From: Maridesulfovibrio ferrireducens
GTDB taxonomy: Bacteria > Desulfobacterota > Desulfovibrionia > Desulfovibrionales > Desulfovibrionaceae
Assembly: GCF_900101105.1 (NCBI RefSeq)
Contig: NZ_FNGA01000001.1
Location: forward strand, 372,001 to 436,000
DNA length: 64,000 bases
Direction: 5' to 3'
Part shown: positions 9,748 to 18,601 of the stretch, one piece after another
Numbering within the stretch: the stretch's first letter is position 1
Layout of the letters: the number at the start of each line of letters is the position of its first letter
Made by a program: the position numbers and the translations under genes
Notes under the pieces: model-generated
What the model was told of the DNA's origin: nothing
The model's input: the letters and a program-made list of their open reading frames with translations, nothing else
Databases searched by the model: none

Positions 9748-9795
9748 GTTGCTACTCCTTATATAAATTCAATTTGCGGTATCAAAAAACGAAAT

Positions 9796-11106
9796 CTACC
9801 AAGCGTCTCCCAAAAGCCTGTCAACCGTTATCGCTACCGCACTTCTTACTGATAAGTGATTGTATCCATCCATGAAACGAAGAGGTCTAAGACAGCCCGT
9901 TGCCATTTCAAGAATTTCGGGAGCCAACCCATGCCCTGTTCCGAAGACCAGTAACACAGGATTGTCATAAAGCATTTCACGGACCTGACGGGGAGTCACA
10001 TTACCCGCGCCCCGAGCACTGGTTGTCACCAGTATCGGTTTTTTACCCGTTCCCGACTCAATATGCTCCACCACATCGATCAGGGAGTCCATCACACTGA
10101 CCTTTGCCAGAGCGGCGGCTCTGTCCGGGTTAGTTTTGCTACCCGGTCCCGAGGTCCAATGAGAAATTATTCTGTCAGCCAACTTCTTCTGGTCCTCGAT
10201 AGGAGTCACCGCATACATCCCTGCCAATGAGTAAGAGCGGGAAACGCGGGACATATCGTGAATATCGAGGTTTGTCAAAGAAACAGCTGCTTTTTCACCA
10301 AATTTATTTAGCACTGGATAGTGTACTAAAGCCATTGAAAGATGTTTTCCTAAACGTTTACGGGGTATTGACCGTAAATAATGAACATCTTCCTTTTTTA
10401 AGCCGTCAGCTTCGGAAAGCAATTCCGGGCGGGAATCCAAAGTCTCATCAAGAGACCTTTTTTTCCTCCATTCTTCAATCAAAGCATGATTCCCAGAAGA
10501 GAGAATCTCCGGCACTTTCAGTCCTTCATATTCAGCAGGACGAGTGTAGTGCGGATACTCCAAAAGTCCCGAAGAAAAACTTTCCTCGGTACTTGATTCA
10601 GAATGGCCCATGAAATCCGGCAGCAATCGGGCAACAGCTTCAATAAGACACAGTGCTCCGGCTTCGCCTCCGTTAAGAACAAAATCTCCGACAGAGACAG
10701 TCTCAACAGGAAATATCTCTTCAAAACGAGCATCAATTCCTTCATACCGTCCACAGACAAGAGTCAGTTCCTCTTCCCCAGCAAGTTCAGTAGCAAGTTT
10801 CTGAGTAAGCGGACGTCCTTTCGGCGACAGCATCAGCAACCTTTTACCCTTACCACAGCCTCCCTGAACGACAGGCTTGATACCCACAGAATCCAGACTG
10901 CGAGCTATCGGATCAAGAAACATTACCATACCCGGCCCGCCCCCGTAAGGACGATCATCCACGCTCTTATGCTTATCAACAGCATAATCGCGGGGATTGA
11001 CAGTATTGAATGAAACGATTCCTTTTTCGACAGCCTTACTCATAAGACCATGCGAAAGCGGGGAATCGAAAAATTCCGGAAAAAGCGTAATCAAATTGAA
11101 ATTCAC
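9796..11106 (-). CDS. trmD: TrmD fused to a second SPOUT-type RNA methyltransferase domain
   Basis: 436 aa, far longer than the usual 240-260 aa of TrmD. Residues about 1-240 are TrmD, the tRNA (guanine37-N1)-methyltransferase: FNLITLFPEFFDSPLSHG, LVCGRYEGIDARFEE, and VSVGDFVLNGGEAGA in the SAM-binding trefoil knot. Residues about 250-436 form an extra domain starting SMALVHYPVLNKFGEKAAVS and containing PILVTTSARG, LLVFGTGHGLAPE and DGYNHLSVRSAVAI. This matches the TM1570-like SAM-dependent RNA methyltransferase family, also a SPOUT knot. The target of the second domain is unknown. The fusion is known in Desulfovibrio relatives and some other phyla. Confidence 0.93.
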   Translation of the reverse strand: MNFNLITLFPEFFDSPLSHGLMSKAVEKGIVSFNTVNPRDYAVDKHKSVDDRPYGGGPGMVMFLDPIARSLDSVGIKPVVQGGCGKGKRLLMLSPKGRPLTQKLATELAGEEELTLVCGRYEGIDARFEEIFPVETVSVGDFVLNGGEAGALCLIEAVARLLPDFMGHSESSTEESFSSGLLEYPHYTRPAEYEGLKVPEILSSGNHALIEEWRKKRSLDETLDSRPELLSEADGLKKEDVHYLRSIPRKRLGKHLSMALVHYPVLNKFGEKAAVSLTNLDIHDMSRVSRSYSLAGMYAVTPIEDQKKLADRIISHWTSGPGSKTNPDRAAALAKVSVMDSLIDVVEHIESGTGKKPILVTTSARGAGNVTPRQVREMLYDNPVLLVFGTGHGLAPEILEMATGCLRPLRFMDGYNHLSVRSAVAITVDRLLGDAW

Positions 11107-11149
11107 AGACTAATTAACCGGCTTTTTTAAAAGACATAGGGTCGTCCCA

Positions 11150-11683
11150 TTATTTAACAGGCGCGTTCAGATACAGATCAAGCAGCCCTTCAGGCGGATC
11201 GATCACAACCTTTCCCGCATCTACATCCACAGACAATACAAACTCAGCAACAGCAGGAAAAAGAATTTCTTTTCCGTCTGAAGACGAGATCACCCAAGTC
11301 TCTTGACCCGGCGCAAAAAGAAAATCCGAAATGGTCCCAACCGCTGTTCCGTCTTTAAGTTCGACGGCAGCATTCTTCAACTGGTACATGTAGACTTCAT
11401 CATCCCTGAGTTCAGGGAGATCTTCCTTCTGCACCAAGACATCCATGCCGCGTAAGGTATCAGCCTTATCCCGGTCATTGATGCCTTTAAAGATTACTAA
11501 AGCGCGGCCTTTGTGCCTCCGAAAGGATTGCACAACAAATCGACGGGGTTTCTGTCCTTTACTTTGTAAATAAAGGGTAGACACCTCATCGAAGGAAAAA
11601 GGGGAGTCCGCATGGGAATCGATGCAAACTTCCCCCCTAAGACCGTGTGATTTGACCACTTCGGCAACTAGTAGCAAGTCCAT
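11150..11683 (-). CDS. rimM: Ribosome maturation factor RimM
   Basis: 177 aa. The N-terminal RimM domain begins LLVAEVVKSHGLRGEVCIDS, and the PRC-barrel C-terminal half includes DDEVYMYQLKNAAVELKDG and LFPAVAEFVLSVDVDAGKVVI. It helps mature the head of the 30S subunit by binding S19. It lies between khpA and trmD, in the standard order. Confidence 0.96.
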   Translation of the reverse strand: MDLLLVAEVVKSHGLRGEVCIDSHADSPFSFDEVSTLYLQSKGQKPRRFVVQSFRRHKGRALVIFKGINDRDKADTLRGMDVLVQKEDLPELRDDEVYMYQLKNAAVELKDGTAVGTISDFLFAPGQETWVISSSDGKEILFPAVAEFVLSVDVDAGKVVIDPPEGLLDLYLNAPVK

Positions 11684-11718
11684 AGCAGCCTACTGGTTAT
11701 GGTCCGGGTTGAAGCCGT

Positions 11719-11952
11719 CTACTCTAGAATTTCTAGAACAGAACGTTTTCTCACCTTGGTTGATGCAGCACCAAGCAAAGTTCTCATCGCTCTTGCGGTG
11801 CGGCCCTGCTTGCCGATAACTTTACCCAAGTCTTCTTTCGCGACTTTGAGTTCGATTACAGATGTCTGCTCCCCTTCAATCTCGGTGACGACTACATCAT
11901 CGGGATTATCAACAAGAGATTTCGCAATGAATTCTACTAAATCCTTCAACAT
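11719..11952 (-). CDS. khpA: KH-domain RNA-binding protein KhpA
   Basis: 77 aa, a single type-II KH domain. [19 protein letters not shown] opens the protein, and the GxxG loop is visible in [19 protein letters not shown]. KhpA proteins bind RNA, often with KhpB/Jag, and are commonly encoded between rpsP and rimM as here. The specific function in this lineage is not known. Confidence 0.95.
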   Translation of the reverse strand: MLKDLVEFIAKSLVDNPDDVVVTEIEGEQTSVIELKVAKEDLGKVIGKQGRTARAMRTLLGAASTKVRKRSVLEILE

Positions 11953-12027
11953 GCCAACAACCTCCGCTTCAGATGTCGAGAGTAAACCTTGAGTGAAGAA
12001 AAAATCGAACCGTTGTGAGAACTAACT

Positions 12028-12264
12028 TTAAGAATTTTTCTTAATAAGTGCTTTAACAGTATCGCTTGGTTTTGCGCCTTTATCCATCCAAGCCTGAACT
12101 TTTTCCATGTTGATCTTAAGTTCAACAGGTTCAACCATAGGATTATAGTAACCTATGAATTCTAAAGGACGACCATCGCGTCTTGTGCTGCTGTTAATAG
12201 CTACAATACGATAAAAAGGGCGTTTTTTGGACCCCATACGTGTCAATCTTAGTTTTAAAGCCAT
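12028..12264 (-). CDS. rpsP: 30S ribosomal protein S16
   Basis: 78 aa. The protein starts with [20 protein letters not shown] and contains [14 protein letters not shown], both diagnostic for S16. It is an assembly protein of the 30S body. It follows ffh by 69 bases on the minus strand, and an upstream GGGGGAA-type site serves the ATG. Confidence 0.98.
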   Translation of the reverse strand: MALKLRLTRMGSKKRPFYRIVAINSSTRRDGRPLEFIGYYNPMVEPVELKINMEKVQAWMDKGAKPSDTVKALIKKNS

Positions 12265-12333
12265 TGTGTACTTCCCCCATATAAACTTAATTTAAGAGAT
12301 TCATTAATAAAATGCAAGTAAGGCCAAAAAAGA

Positions 12334-13836
12334 TTATTTTTTGTTCTTCTTGCGACTTTGCTTCTTGAGCTTTTTCTTTTTACGGGCGAGCAGGGTTTTC
12401 TTGCTTTTCTCTTTTGAAGGCTGACCAGCTCCTTCCATGCCTTCCATCCCTTCCATACCGGGTAATCCCGGCATACCGCCACCGCCTAATCCGGGCATTC
12501 CGGGCATATTCGGCATCTGAGGCATTCCGCCTTTTCCGCCTTTTCCGCCCATCATTTTTTTCATCATCTTGCTCATCTGATCAAAATTCTTGAGCATCTG
12601 ATTAACTTCCAAAACCTCAACACCCGAACCTTTAGCAATTCTCTGCCTGCGGCTGGGGTTGATAAGCTTGGGAGTTTTGCGTTCCTCCGGAGTCATGGAG
12701 GAGATGATTGCTTCTATCCTGTTCAGTTCCTTGTCCGGCATATCAAGATCGCCAAGCTGTTTGGTCAATCCGCCAAGTCCCGGAATGAGCTTCATAATGC
12801 TGCCCATAGAACCGATCTTCTTCATTCTACGCATCTGGGTGCGAAAATCCTCAAGGTCAAATTTTGCCTTGCGAAACTTTTCAGTAAGCTTTTCAGCTTC
12901 CCCTTCTTCCATAACGGACTGAGCTTTCTCGATCAGGGAAAGGACGTCCCCCATTCCGAGAATTCTAGAGGCAGCCCTGTCTGGATAGAAGTGTTCAAGC
13001 TCGGAAAGCTTCTCACCCACGCCGACAAACTTGACGCACTTGCCGGTAACAGACTTGATAGAAAGAGCAGCACCGCCTCGGGCGTCTCCATCCATTTTAG
13101 TCAGTACCACACCGGTAACATCAAGCTTTTCATCAAACGTTGCAGCAACATTGACAGCGTCCTGTCCTGTCATTGCGTCTGCTACGAAAAGTATTTCGTC
13201 AGGCGAACATGCTTCCTTGATGGCAGCAAGTTCATCCATGAGCACTTCATCGATATGCAGCCGTCCGGCTGTATCGAGAAGCATTACGTCACATCCTGCC
13301 TCTTCCGCTTTGACAATAGCATCGCGGCAGATATCCACCGGATTCATGTCAGTCGTTGAAGGATAAACGGGAAGATCCAGCTGCTTAGCCAGCACAGTAA
13401 GCTGTTCAATAGCAGCAGGACGGTAAACGTCTGCGGGAACGAGATAGGGCTTATACTTCTTGCGTCTAAGATACAAGGCTATCTTTGCCGCGGAAGTAGT
13501 TTTACCCGCCCCCTGCAACCCGACCATCATAATTTTGGCAGGTTTACCTTTAAGAATCAGTCCTTCCTGTTCTCCACCAAGCAACTCGGTCAGTTCGTCA
13601 TTGACGATCTTTATGACCTGCTGTCCGGCAGAGAGGCTTTTCTGGACTTCCTGTCCTAGGGCCCGTTCCTTTACCTTCTCTACAAATTCTTTAACGACTT
13701 TGAAGTTAACGTCCGCTTCTAAAAGAGCGAGCCTAACCTCACGCATTCCGGCCTGGATGTTTTTTTCATCCAGTCGGCCCTGCCCTTTGAAATTTTTGAA
13801 GGCTTCGGAAAGTCTATCTGATAGGCTATCGAACAA
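12334..13836 (-). CDS. ffh: Signal recognition particle protein Ffh
   Basis: 500 aa. Translation starts at a TTG (13834-13836) with GGAG eight bases upstream. The NG GTPase domain shows GLQGAGKTTSAAKIA (P-loop), DTAGRLHIDE and TKMDGDARGGAALS. The M domain follows (RMKKIGSMGSIMKLIPGLGG). The last 80 or so residues are a methionine- and glycine-rich tail with repeated G-M-P/G-M-E units, then a lysine/arginine end. Ffh binds signal sequences and SRP RNA and docks to FtsY. The gene heads the rpsP-khpA-rimM-trmD-rplS operon. Confidence 0.97.
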   Translation of the reverse strand: MFDSLSDRLSEAFKNFKGQGRLDEKNIQAGMREVRLALLEADVNFKVVKEFVEKVKERALGQEVQKSLSAGQQVIKIVNDELTELLGGEQEGLILKGKPAKIMMVGLQGAGKTTSAAKIALYLRRKKYKPYLVPADVYRPAAIEQLTVLAKQLDLPVYPSTTDMNPVDICRDAIVKAEEAGCDVMLLDTAGRLHIDEVLMDELAAIKEACSPDEILFVADAMTGQDAVNVAATFDEKLDVTGVVLTKMDGDARGGAALSIKSVTGKCVKFVGVGEKLSELEHFYPDRAASRILGMGDVLSLIEKAQSVMEEGEAEKLTEKFRKAKFDLEDFRTQMRRMKKIGSMGSIMKLIPGLGGLTKQLGDLDMPDKELNRIEAIISSMTPEERKTPKLINPSRRQRIAKGSGVEVLEVNQMLKNFDQMSKMMKKMMGGKGGKGGMPQMPNMPGMPGLGGGGMPGLPGMEGMEGMEGAGQPSKEKSKKTLLARKKKKLKKQSRKKNKK

Positions 13837-14122
13837 TTATCTTACTCCGCCGGCTTGAGCATTTTTACGCACAAGAATCACTAAAAATCCACCTCTTCAG
13901 TGACCAATAAAGATTGCGTAAAGAAAGGGGTTGAGTGTTAAGGTTTTTGCTTCTCCAAGTCAAGCTCGAAGACCAATATCAACTTTTTTAAAAACAAAAA
14001 ACTGTTATCAGCAGCCCAAAATACAAAAATTTACATTATTTCTTGCCTTTTTCCGCAAGGGCTTAGTAAATTAATTAACATGTCATCCGACACGCTAACG
14101 AGCGATACAGGGAGAAACACGA

Positions 14123-14692
14123 ATGAGCAACATAGTTAAAGCAGAAGAATTCCATCTGGTAGACCCGATGGGCCGTGTCAGATCAAAAATTTATATCTCG
14201 GATGACGGGAAGCCGACAGCGGACATCTTTGACTCGACAGGCCAACTCGTAAACAGAGTCGATCTTCAAAAAACACAGAAGCTTGGCCCCACTGCTCATC
14301 AACCAACGCTCCCTCATCAAAAGGAAACCCTCAGCTCATGGCATGCACGGATAGCAAATGAAGTCATTACTAGCCAGCCAAAACTTCGTGTAGGTTCATA
14401 TAAGCTCTATATCGACTTTGTCGAAAACAATACGGTTGCAAGTGGTAAGTATTTAAATGAAGTCATTGAAATTACCGGCGAAGTCGTTGATGTTTCCGCT
14501 AAAAACTTTGGAGATTTACACATCGGTCTAAAAGGAATATCCAATTATACCGCTGAAGTAATCTGCCATTTTACAGAAGATCAGACCGCAATTGTCAGCA
14601 ACATGAAACCCGGAGTAAAAGTTCACCTCAAAGGAAAATGCACCGAATATGTCAACAAACGTGTTAAAATCTGGGGCTGTCAGGTTGTCTAA
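14123..14692 (+). CDS. OB-fold (tRNA_anti-like) protein of unknown function
   Basis: 189 aa, no obvious signal peptide. The C-terminal half (about residues 95-189) matches the tRNA_anti-like OB-fold pattern: YIDFVENNTVASGKYLNEVI, ITGEVVDVS, and PGVKVHLKGKCTEY. The N-terminal third (LVDPMGRVRSKIYISDDGKP) is not recognised. The ligand is unknown, since OB-folds of this family can bind nucleic acid, sugars or protein. A GGGAG site precedes the ATG. Its 3' end overlaps the next gene, so the two are coupled. Confidence 0.65.
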   Translation: MSNIVKAEEFHLVDPMGRVRSKIYISDDGKPTADIFDSTGQLVNRVDLQKTQKLGPTAHQPTLPHQKETLSSWHARIANEVITSQPKLRVGSYKLYIDFVENNTVASGKYLNEVIEITGEVVDVSAKNFGDLHIGLKGISNYTAEVICHFTEDQTAIVSNMKPGVKVHLKGKCTEYVNKRVKIWGCQVV

Positions 14693-15758
14693 TATAAAAA
14701 TTACAGCTGAAAAATGTATCGGCGGCGGAAAATGTGTTTCCGAATGTCTTTTTTTGCAGAAATATGGATCACCTGACAAGATAGCCGAAGCATGTCTTGC
14801 GTCCGCACAAAATTATGACGAAGCGGCGATAAACGCATACAACTGTTCTGCATGTTCGCTGTGTGATTCCGTCTGCCCGGCAAATGCTCAACCTTCCAAA
14901 ATGTTTGAAATGCTCCGTAATCATGCTCAGAAAAACTCTTTATTCGGCCTTGACTCCTACTCGCCCCTTCTAAGCTACGAACGAATAGGGGGCAAATTCC
15001 CGTTCAAAGACAACCTTCTACCCGATGGATGCAAAACCGCTTTCTTTCCGGGATGCACATTGCCTGCTCTGTTTCCCGAGGCAACCCGCGCGGCCTACTC
15101 AGCCTTAAAACAACGTGATCCTTCTTTGGGATTAATTCTTAACTGCTGCTCTAAGCCTTCAAAAATGCTGGGACTTTCCGATTCTCATGCCGAGGCTATT
15201 TCAGAGTTGTCTAAATTTATTGAATCTCAAGGAATCACTAAAATCCTGACCGCATGTCCTAACTGCCACATAACTTTCAAAGAATTTTCCCCTTCATTTA
15301 AGATTGTATCTATTTACGAAGAATTACTTGATTCAAACATTCCCCTCAATAAACCCTGGCTTCAAAAAGCAACGGTACATGATCCATGCGTCACCCGCTT
15401 TGAATCAGATTTACAGGAAAGCGTCAGAAAGCTCTTAACTCAAAACGGGGTAAGCCTGATCGAAATGGATCACAGCAGAGATAAAACAATCTGCTGCGGA
15501 GAAGGGGGAGGCGTAGGATTTCACAACGAATCTTTCGCACAGACTTGGAATGACAAACGAAAAGCTGAAGCCGCGCAAACTGGAGCTCCTATGGTCACCT
15601 ATTGCGCAGGATGCACAAATCATCTTTCCGGCACCGAACCTGTAGCACATATACTTGATTTGCTCTTTGTAAAAAGAAATGAAACCCCCATCCTTCCACG
15701 ATTTCCATTCAATTATTTCAACAGATTAAAACTCAGAATTTCAGCACGATTTGCTTAA
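14685..15758 (+). CDS. Fe-S protein with two CCG domains (HdrB/GlcF-like)
   Basis: 357 aa from a TTG at 14685 that overlaps the previous stop by eight bases; an ATG at 14649 would add 12 residues without conserved content. Two N-terminal cluster motifs are seen, an unusual CIGGGKCVSEC and CSACSLCDSVCP. Two cysteine-rich modules follow: FFPGCTLPALFPEATRAAY with NCCSKPSKMLG, and HDPCVTRFESDL with CCGEGGGVGFHN. This layout is that of electron-transfer subunits related to heterodisulfide reductase B/D. No flavoprotein partner lies next to it, so the redox partner is unknown. Confidence 0.75.
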   Translation: MSNIKITAEKCIGGGKCVSECLFLQKYGSPDKIAEACLASAQNYDEAAINAYNCSACSLCDSVCPANAQPSKMFEMLRNHAQKNSLFGLDSYSPLLSYERIGGKFPFKDNLLPDGCKTAFFPGCTLPALFPEATRAAYSALKQRDPSLGLILNCCSKPSKMLGLSDSHAEAISELSKFIESQGITKILTACPNCHITFKEFSPSFKIVSIYEELLDSNIPLNKPWLQKATVHDPCVTRFESDLQESVRKLLTQNGVSLIEMDHSRDKTICCGEGGGVGFHNESFAQTWNDKRKAEAAQTGAPMVTYCAGCTNHLSGTEPVAHILDLLFVKRNETPILPRFPFNYFNRLKLRISARFA

Positions 15759-15824
15759 CCATTTATTTTTTATTTTTTTTAGGGCTTCTCATACTAAAAA
15801 GATCAAGGTAACAGCCTTTTACAA

Positions 15825-16988
15825 ATGAATTCCAATAACAAAGCCGTTTCAGCCTCTGAATTCCCCATCGCCCTTTTCAGCTTAGGTCTGCCTATTTTAC
15901 TGGCAGCCTACGGTATGAACGGTTCCGCTGCGCCCCAAAACCTTGCAGAAATACTTGTCGCGGGGCTTGCGGTACTTGGACTTCTGGTCGAACCTTACAG
16001 AAACAAACAAGCCCCTATTTTTCCGCTCTGGCTTAAAGCAGGTATTCCCTGTGTCCTTCTTTTTTGGGCCTTTTCTAAACTCTTTACGCCACTGCTGTTT
16101 CCGCTGGCGCCCTCACTGCCCTTTCTCATGGAAATACGCCCTTTGTTATACGGGCTTGTGATTGTACTCTGGATAACTAATTTTTCTATACCCAAGCCGG
16201 AACACTTCTACTTCTGGGCATCATGGCTTGCTGTTCTTGTCATCTGCAACTTTCTATATCTCTTTTTAGTGACAGGACTTACAGCCCCTCCTAATCTTTT
16301 TGGAAACGCTGAACTGACCGGACCTATTCTGCTGGCCGGATTATGCTCAACACTGCATGAACCTTCAAAACTTAAGATCACAAGACTCCTGATATTTACA
16401 GGAATTATGTGCACTCTGAGCAGGGATGCCGGCTTTGCGGCGGTTCTGGTTCTTTTATTTTTCGGCCCAAAAGGAGCTATCAAGAAAACCATTCTCGTGC
16501 TGGCTCTTGTGCTTTTTAATTTTCTAGCACTTGCTTCACATGAAATGACCTTTTTCAATCCAAACGACCTTCCAGCCTATTGGCTCTGGTTTTCTATTTT
16601 AGACCTATTTGAAAAAACTCCATCCCGGCTTCTGATAGGCCATCCTCTCGCAGCGCCTTTACCGCTGAACATTCCGGCTTCTATATGGGAACTATGGCAT
16701 AAACAAAATTTTGCATGGACCGGTTCAGGAACATACATATTCCATGTAACTCCTATATGGCTTCACATTCTGACCGCATGGGGGATTGCAGGAATAGCCG
16801 GAGCGTCGGCAATTGCAACCACACTTTCCATAAAATATTCTTCGGACACCATGGCCTCTCTTGTTACTGCTGTCATTATCACAGGATTCTTTTCCCCCCT
16901 CTTCTACAGTCCAGCCACTGGCATCGTTTTGATCATGGCTTTTATATGCGCAACCCAACCAGCAGTGCGCTCTTTCAAGTTCGAATAA
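15825..16988 (+). CDS. Polytopic membrane protein, O-antigen ligase/polymerase-like
   Basis: 387 aa with about 10-12 hydrophobic segments spread over the whole length and a large loop near residues 265-310 (ending in FAWTGSGTYIFHVTPIWLH). A long loop between late helices is typical of the WaaL/Wzy glycan ligase-polymerase superfamily, which act at the outer face of the inner membrane. No motif proves it. It lies 66 bases after the CCG Fe-S gene on the same strand. Other membrane families remain possible. Confidence 0.45.
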   Translation: MNSNNKAVSASEFPIALFSLGLPILLAAYGMNGSAAPQNLAEILVAGLAVLGLLVEPYRNKQAPIFPLWLKAGIPCVLLFWAFSKLFTPLLFPLAPSLPFLMEIRPLLYGLVIVLWITNFSIPKPEHFYFWASWLAVLVICNFLYLFLVTGLTAPPNLFGNAELTGPILLAGLCSTLHEPSKLKITRLLIFTGIMCTLSRDAGFAAVLVLLFFGPKGAIKKTILVLALVLFNFLALASHEMTFFNPNDLPAYWLWFSILDLFEKTPSRLLIGHPLAAPLPLNIPASIWELWHKQNFAWTGSGTYIFHVTPIWLHILTAWGIAGIAGASAIATTLSIKYSSDTMASLVTAVIITGFFSPLFYSPATGIVLIMAFICATQPAVRSFKFE

Positions 16989-17416
16989 ACTCCTCATCCT
17001 CTATCCATTCTTACTTCTCTCGGTAAAATCTTCTCGCATTCACGAGCAGATATCTTTGGATCTTGGCTTTTAAAACAAAGATATGTCTTGAATACTCACG
17101 CCTACTTAAAAAAGACTTAGTTCTTTTCAGATATCTAAAATAACTAACTTTACCCCACTTACAAAACTCACCAGCTACCTTACTAATACTAGACACTAGC
17201 AATCAAATTACAAATTGTAACTCTTTATACTTACTATTTAATAGATTTATTGACGCTGTTTTGTATTACTTTTGAACTACTTTTATTTATCAAAAAATCA
17301 TTAATAAAAACTTTATTTAGCACTACGAAACAATATTTATTTATTTTCAATTTGTATGACAAATGTATTGACAATTCTACCCAATCTGGCAAAAGTCTTA
17401 TCAACGAAGCAAAAAC
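16989..17416. other. AT-rich intergenic region with one 9-bp inverted repeat
   Basis: About 430 bases without a convincing gene. The only clear structure is a perfect 9-bp inverted repeat (17050-17058 with 17076-17084) that lacks a T run. The right half is very AT-rich, and a TTGACA at 17368-17373 lacks a good -10 partner. Promoters for the flanking genes are expected here but cannot be fixed. Confidence 0.5.
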
Positions 17417-17653
17417 ATGAGTAAAAAAGTAAAATCCGTAAGGATACCTATAGAGCTGGAGGCGATGAACCTCTCCAAGCTAATCCGGGAATGTGAGAAT
17501 TATCTCAGAGACTTGGAGTCTGCTACGTTGCTCAAATCCGGGGGAAACCGGGACGCAGCCGAAGCTCTGCTGAGCACAAGACAGCTCGATTTAGGTAAAC
17601 GAATTGCTAAAATGATATGGGAAGCGCGGGTAGAATATGGTAAGATCCGGTAA
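17417..17653 (+). CDS. 78-aa protein of unknown function
   Basis: Charged and predicted helical, with no membrane segment. It begins SKKVKSVRIPIELEAMNLSK, a beta-like start followed by a helix, and ends with an alpha-helical RIAKMIWEARVEYGKIR. The beginning faintly recalls ribbon-helix-helix proteins, but this is not enough for a call. The ribosome site is weak. It lies 54 bases before the thioesterase gene on the same strand. Confidence 0.55.
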   Translation: MSKKVKSVRIPIELEAMNLSKLIRECENYLRDLESATLLKSGGNRDAAEALLSTRQLDLGKRIAKMIWEARVEYGKIR

Positions 17654-17707
17654 TTTTGTAATATAAAAATATCACTTCAAAAGAGACTCAGGATCAGGAA
17701 CAGCTCA

Positions 17708-18196
17708 ATGAAAGAAAAAAAAGTCAGTGAAAGCAGAGCATACACAACCTACAGGGTGCTCCCGCAGGATACGAATCCAGCTGGCAACCTTCATGGTGGG
17801 GTTCTTCTGAAACAGCTGGATCTCATTGCTGCCACCTGCGCCATGCGTCATGCCCGTAAACCTGTGGTCACAGCCTCTATTGACAGGATGAACTTTCTTA
17901 GACCCGCATATGTCGGCGAGCTTATCAACCTTCATGCGAACGTGAATATGGTAGGCAGAACTTCAATGGAAATCGGAGTGCGGGTCGAAGCTGAAAATCT
18001 TCTTACAGGAGAACTGCGGCATACAAATTCAGCATATCTGACATTTGTTGCCATAGGCGAAGACGGAAAACCTTCCCTTGTACCTCAGTTAGTCCTTGAG
18101 ACAGGTGTGGATCACAGAAGAAACAAAGAAGCAGTTGAGCGGCGAGCCGTGCGTAAGCAAGAGCTGGTGCGTGAACGGGCCCCTTCAACTGATTAA
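17708..18196 (+). CDS. Hotdog-fold acyl-CoA thioesterase
   Basis: 162 aa. DTNPAGNLHGGVLLKQLDLI is the BACH/YciA-type active-site region (the N of NP and the GG-x-L-L helix), and VTASIDRMNFLRPAYVGELI is the matching second part. These enzymes hydrolyse acyl-CoA to free acid and CoA in the cytoplasm. A single hotdog domain suggests a homo-oligomer. The C-terminal 25 residues are highly charged and not conserved-looking. AGGAAC precedes the ATG. Confidence 0.88.
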   Translation: MKEKKVSESRAYTTYRVLPQDTNPAGNLHGGVLLKQLDLIAATCAMRHARKPVVTASIDRMNFLRPAYVGELINLHANVNMVGRTSMEIGVRVEAENLLTGELRHTNSAYLTFVAIGEDGKPSLVPQLVLETGVDHRRNKEAVERRAVRKQELVRERAPSTD

Positions 18197-18209
18197 TATA
18201 TTTAACAGC

Positions 18210-18450
18210 TCGAACAAATGTAGAACTCGTCCAAAGTCATCGTTCTGCATGTTGCCCCTAATTTCATGAGGCAAGCTACTCCGAGACTGGTTTCATGCCG
18301 GGAGCTCCACCCTCCCGGCAAAAATTTCGGCATCCAGCTCCTATGGTGTCCGGTCGGATTAACCCGGTCCCGGCCGGGCACCAAGCTTTTCAACACCCGT
18401 CAGGTCTGAAAATCCCTATTCTTTTACACTAAGAGAATAGGGATTTTCCC
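18210..18450 (+). ncRNA. Candidate structured small RNA with its own terminator
   Basis: Between the thioesterase stop and the catalase start lie four hairpins in a row: 18218-18226/18242-18250 (9 bp), 18252-18256/18270-18274 (5 bp), 18296-18304/18312-18320 (9 bp, perfect) and 18345-18357/18370-18382 (13 bp). A 14-bp terminator hairpin follows. In the first and fourth stems the imperfect pairs are U-G wobbles if read on the plus strand but A-C mismatches on the minus strand, so the RNA is plus-stranded. It is GC-rich compared with its flanks. I could not match it to 6S, SRP, tmRNA or a known riboswitch. It could also be a leader of the catalase gene. Confidence 0.5.
18409..18450 (+). terminator. 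Strong intrinsic terminator upstream of katA
   Basis: A perfect 14-bp stem (18409-18422 with 18434-18447), an 11-base loop and a TTTT-CCC-TTTT tail. It ends the thioesterase/structured-RNA transcript and insulates katA. Confidence 0.85.
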
Positions 18451-18601
18451 TTTTGTTTCAGGCGTAAAGAGAACTTCTCAACCAAACATTTGTTCACTCT
18501 TCATGCAAATCCTCAATTACTATTCCAATTACGCATTCAGAGTGCTACAAGGAAGGCTGATAAAGAACCAACCGTTTACACAAATAAAAAGGAGTTCTGC
18601 C

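Noticed and set aside
18202-18396. 64-codon minus-strand ORF inside the structured region
   Set aside because: It coincides with the hairpins, whose wobble pairs support a plus-strand RNA, and has no convincing ribosome site.
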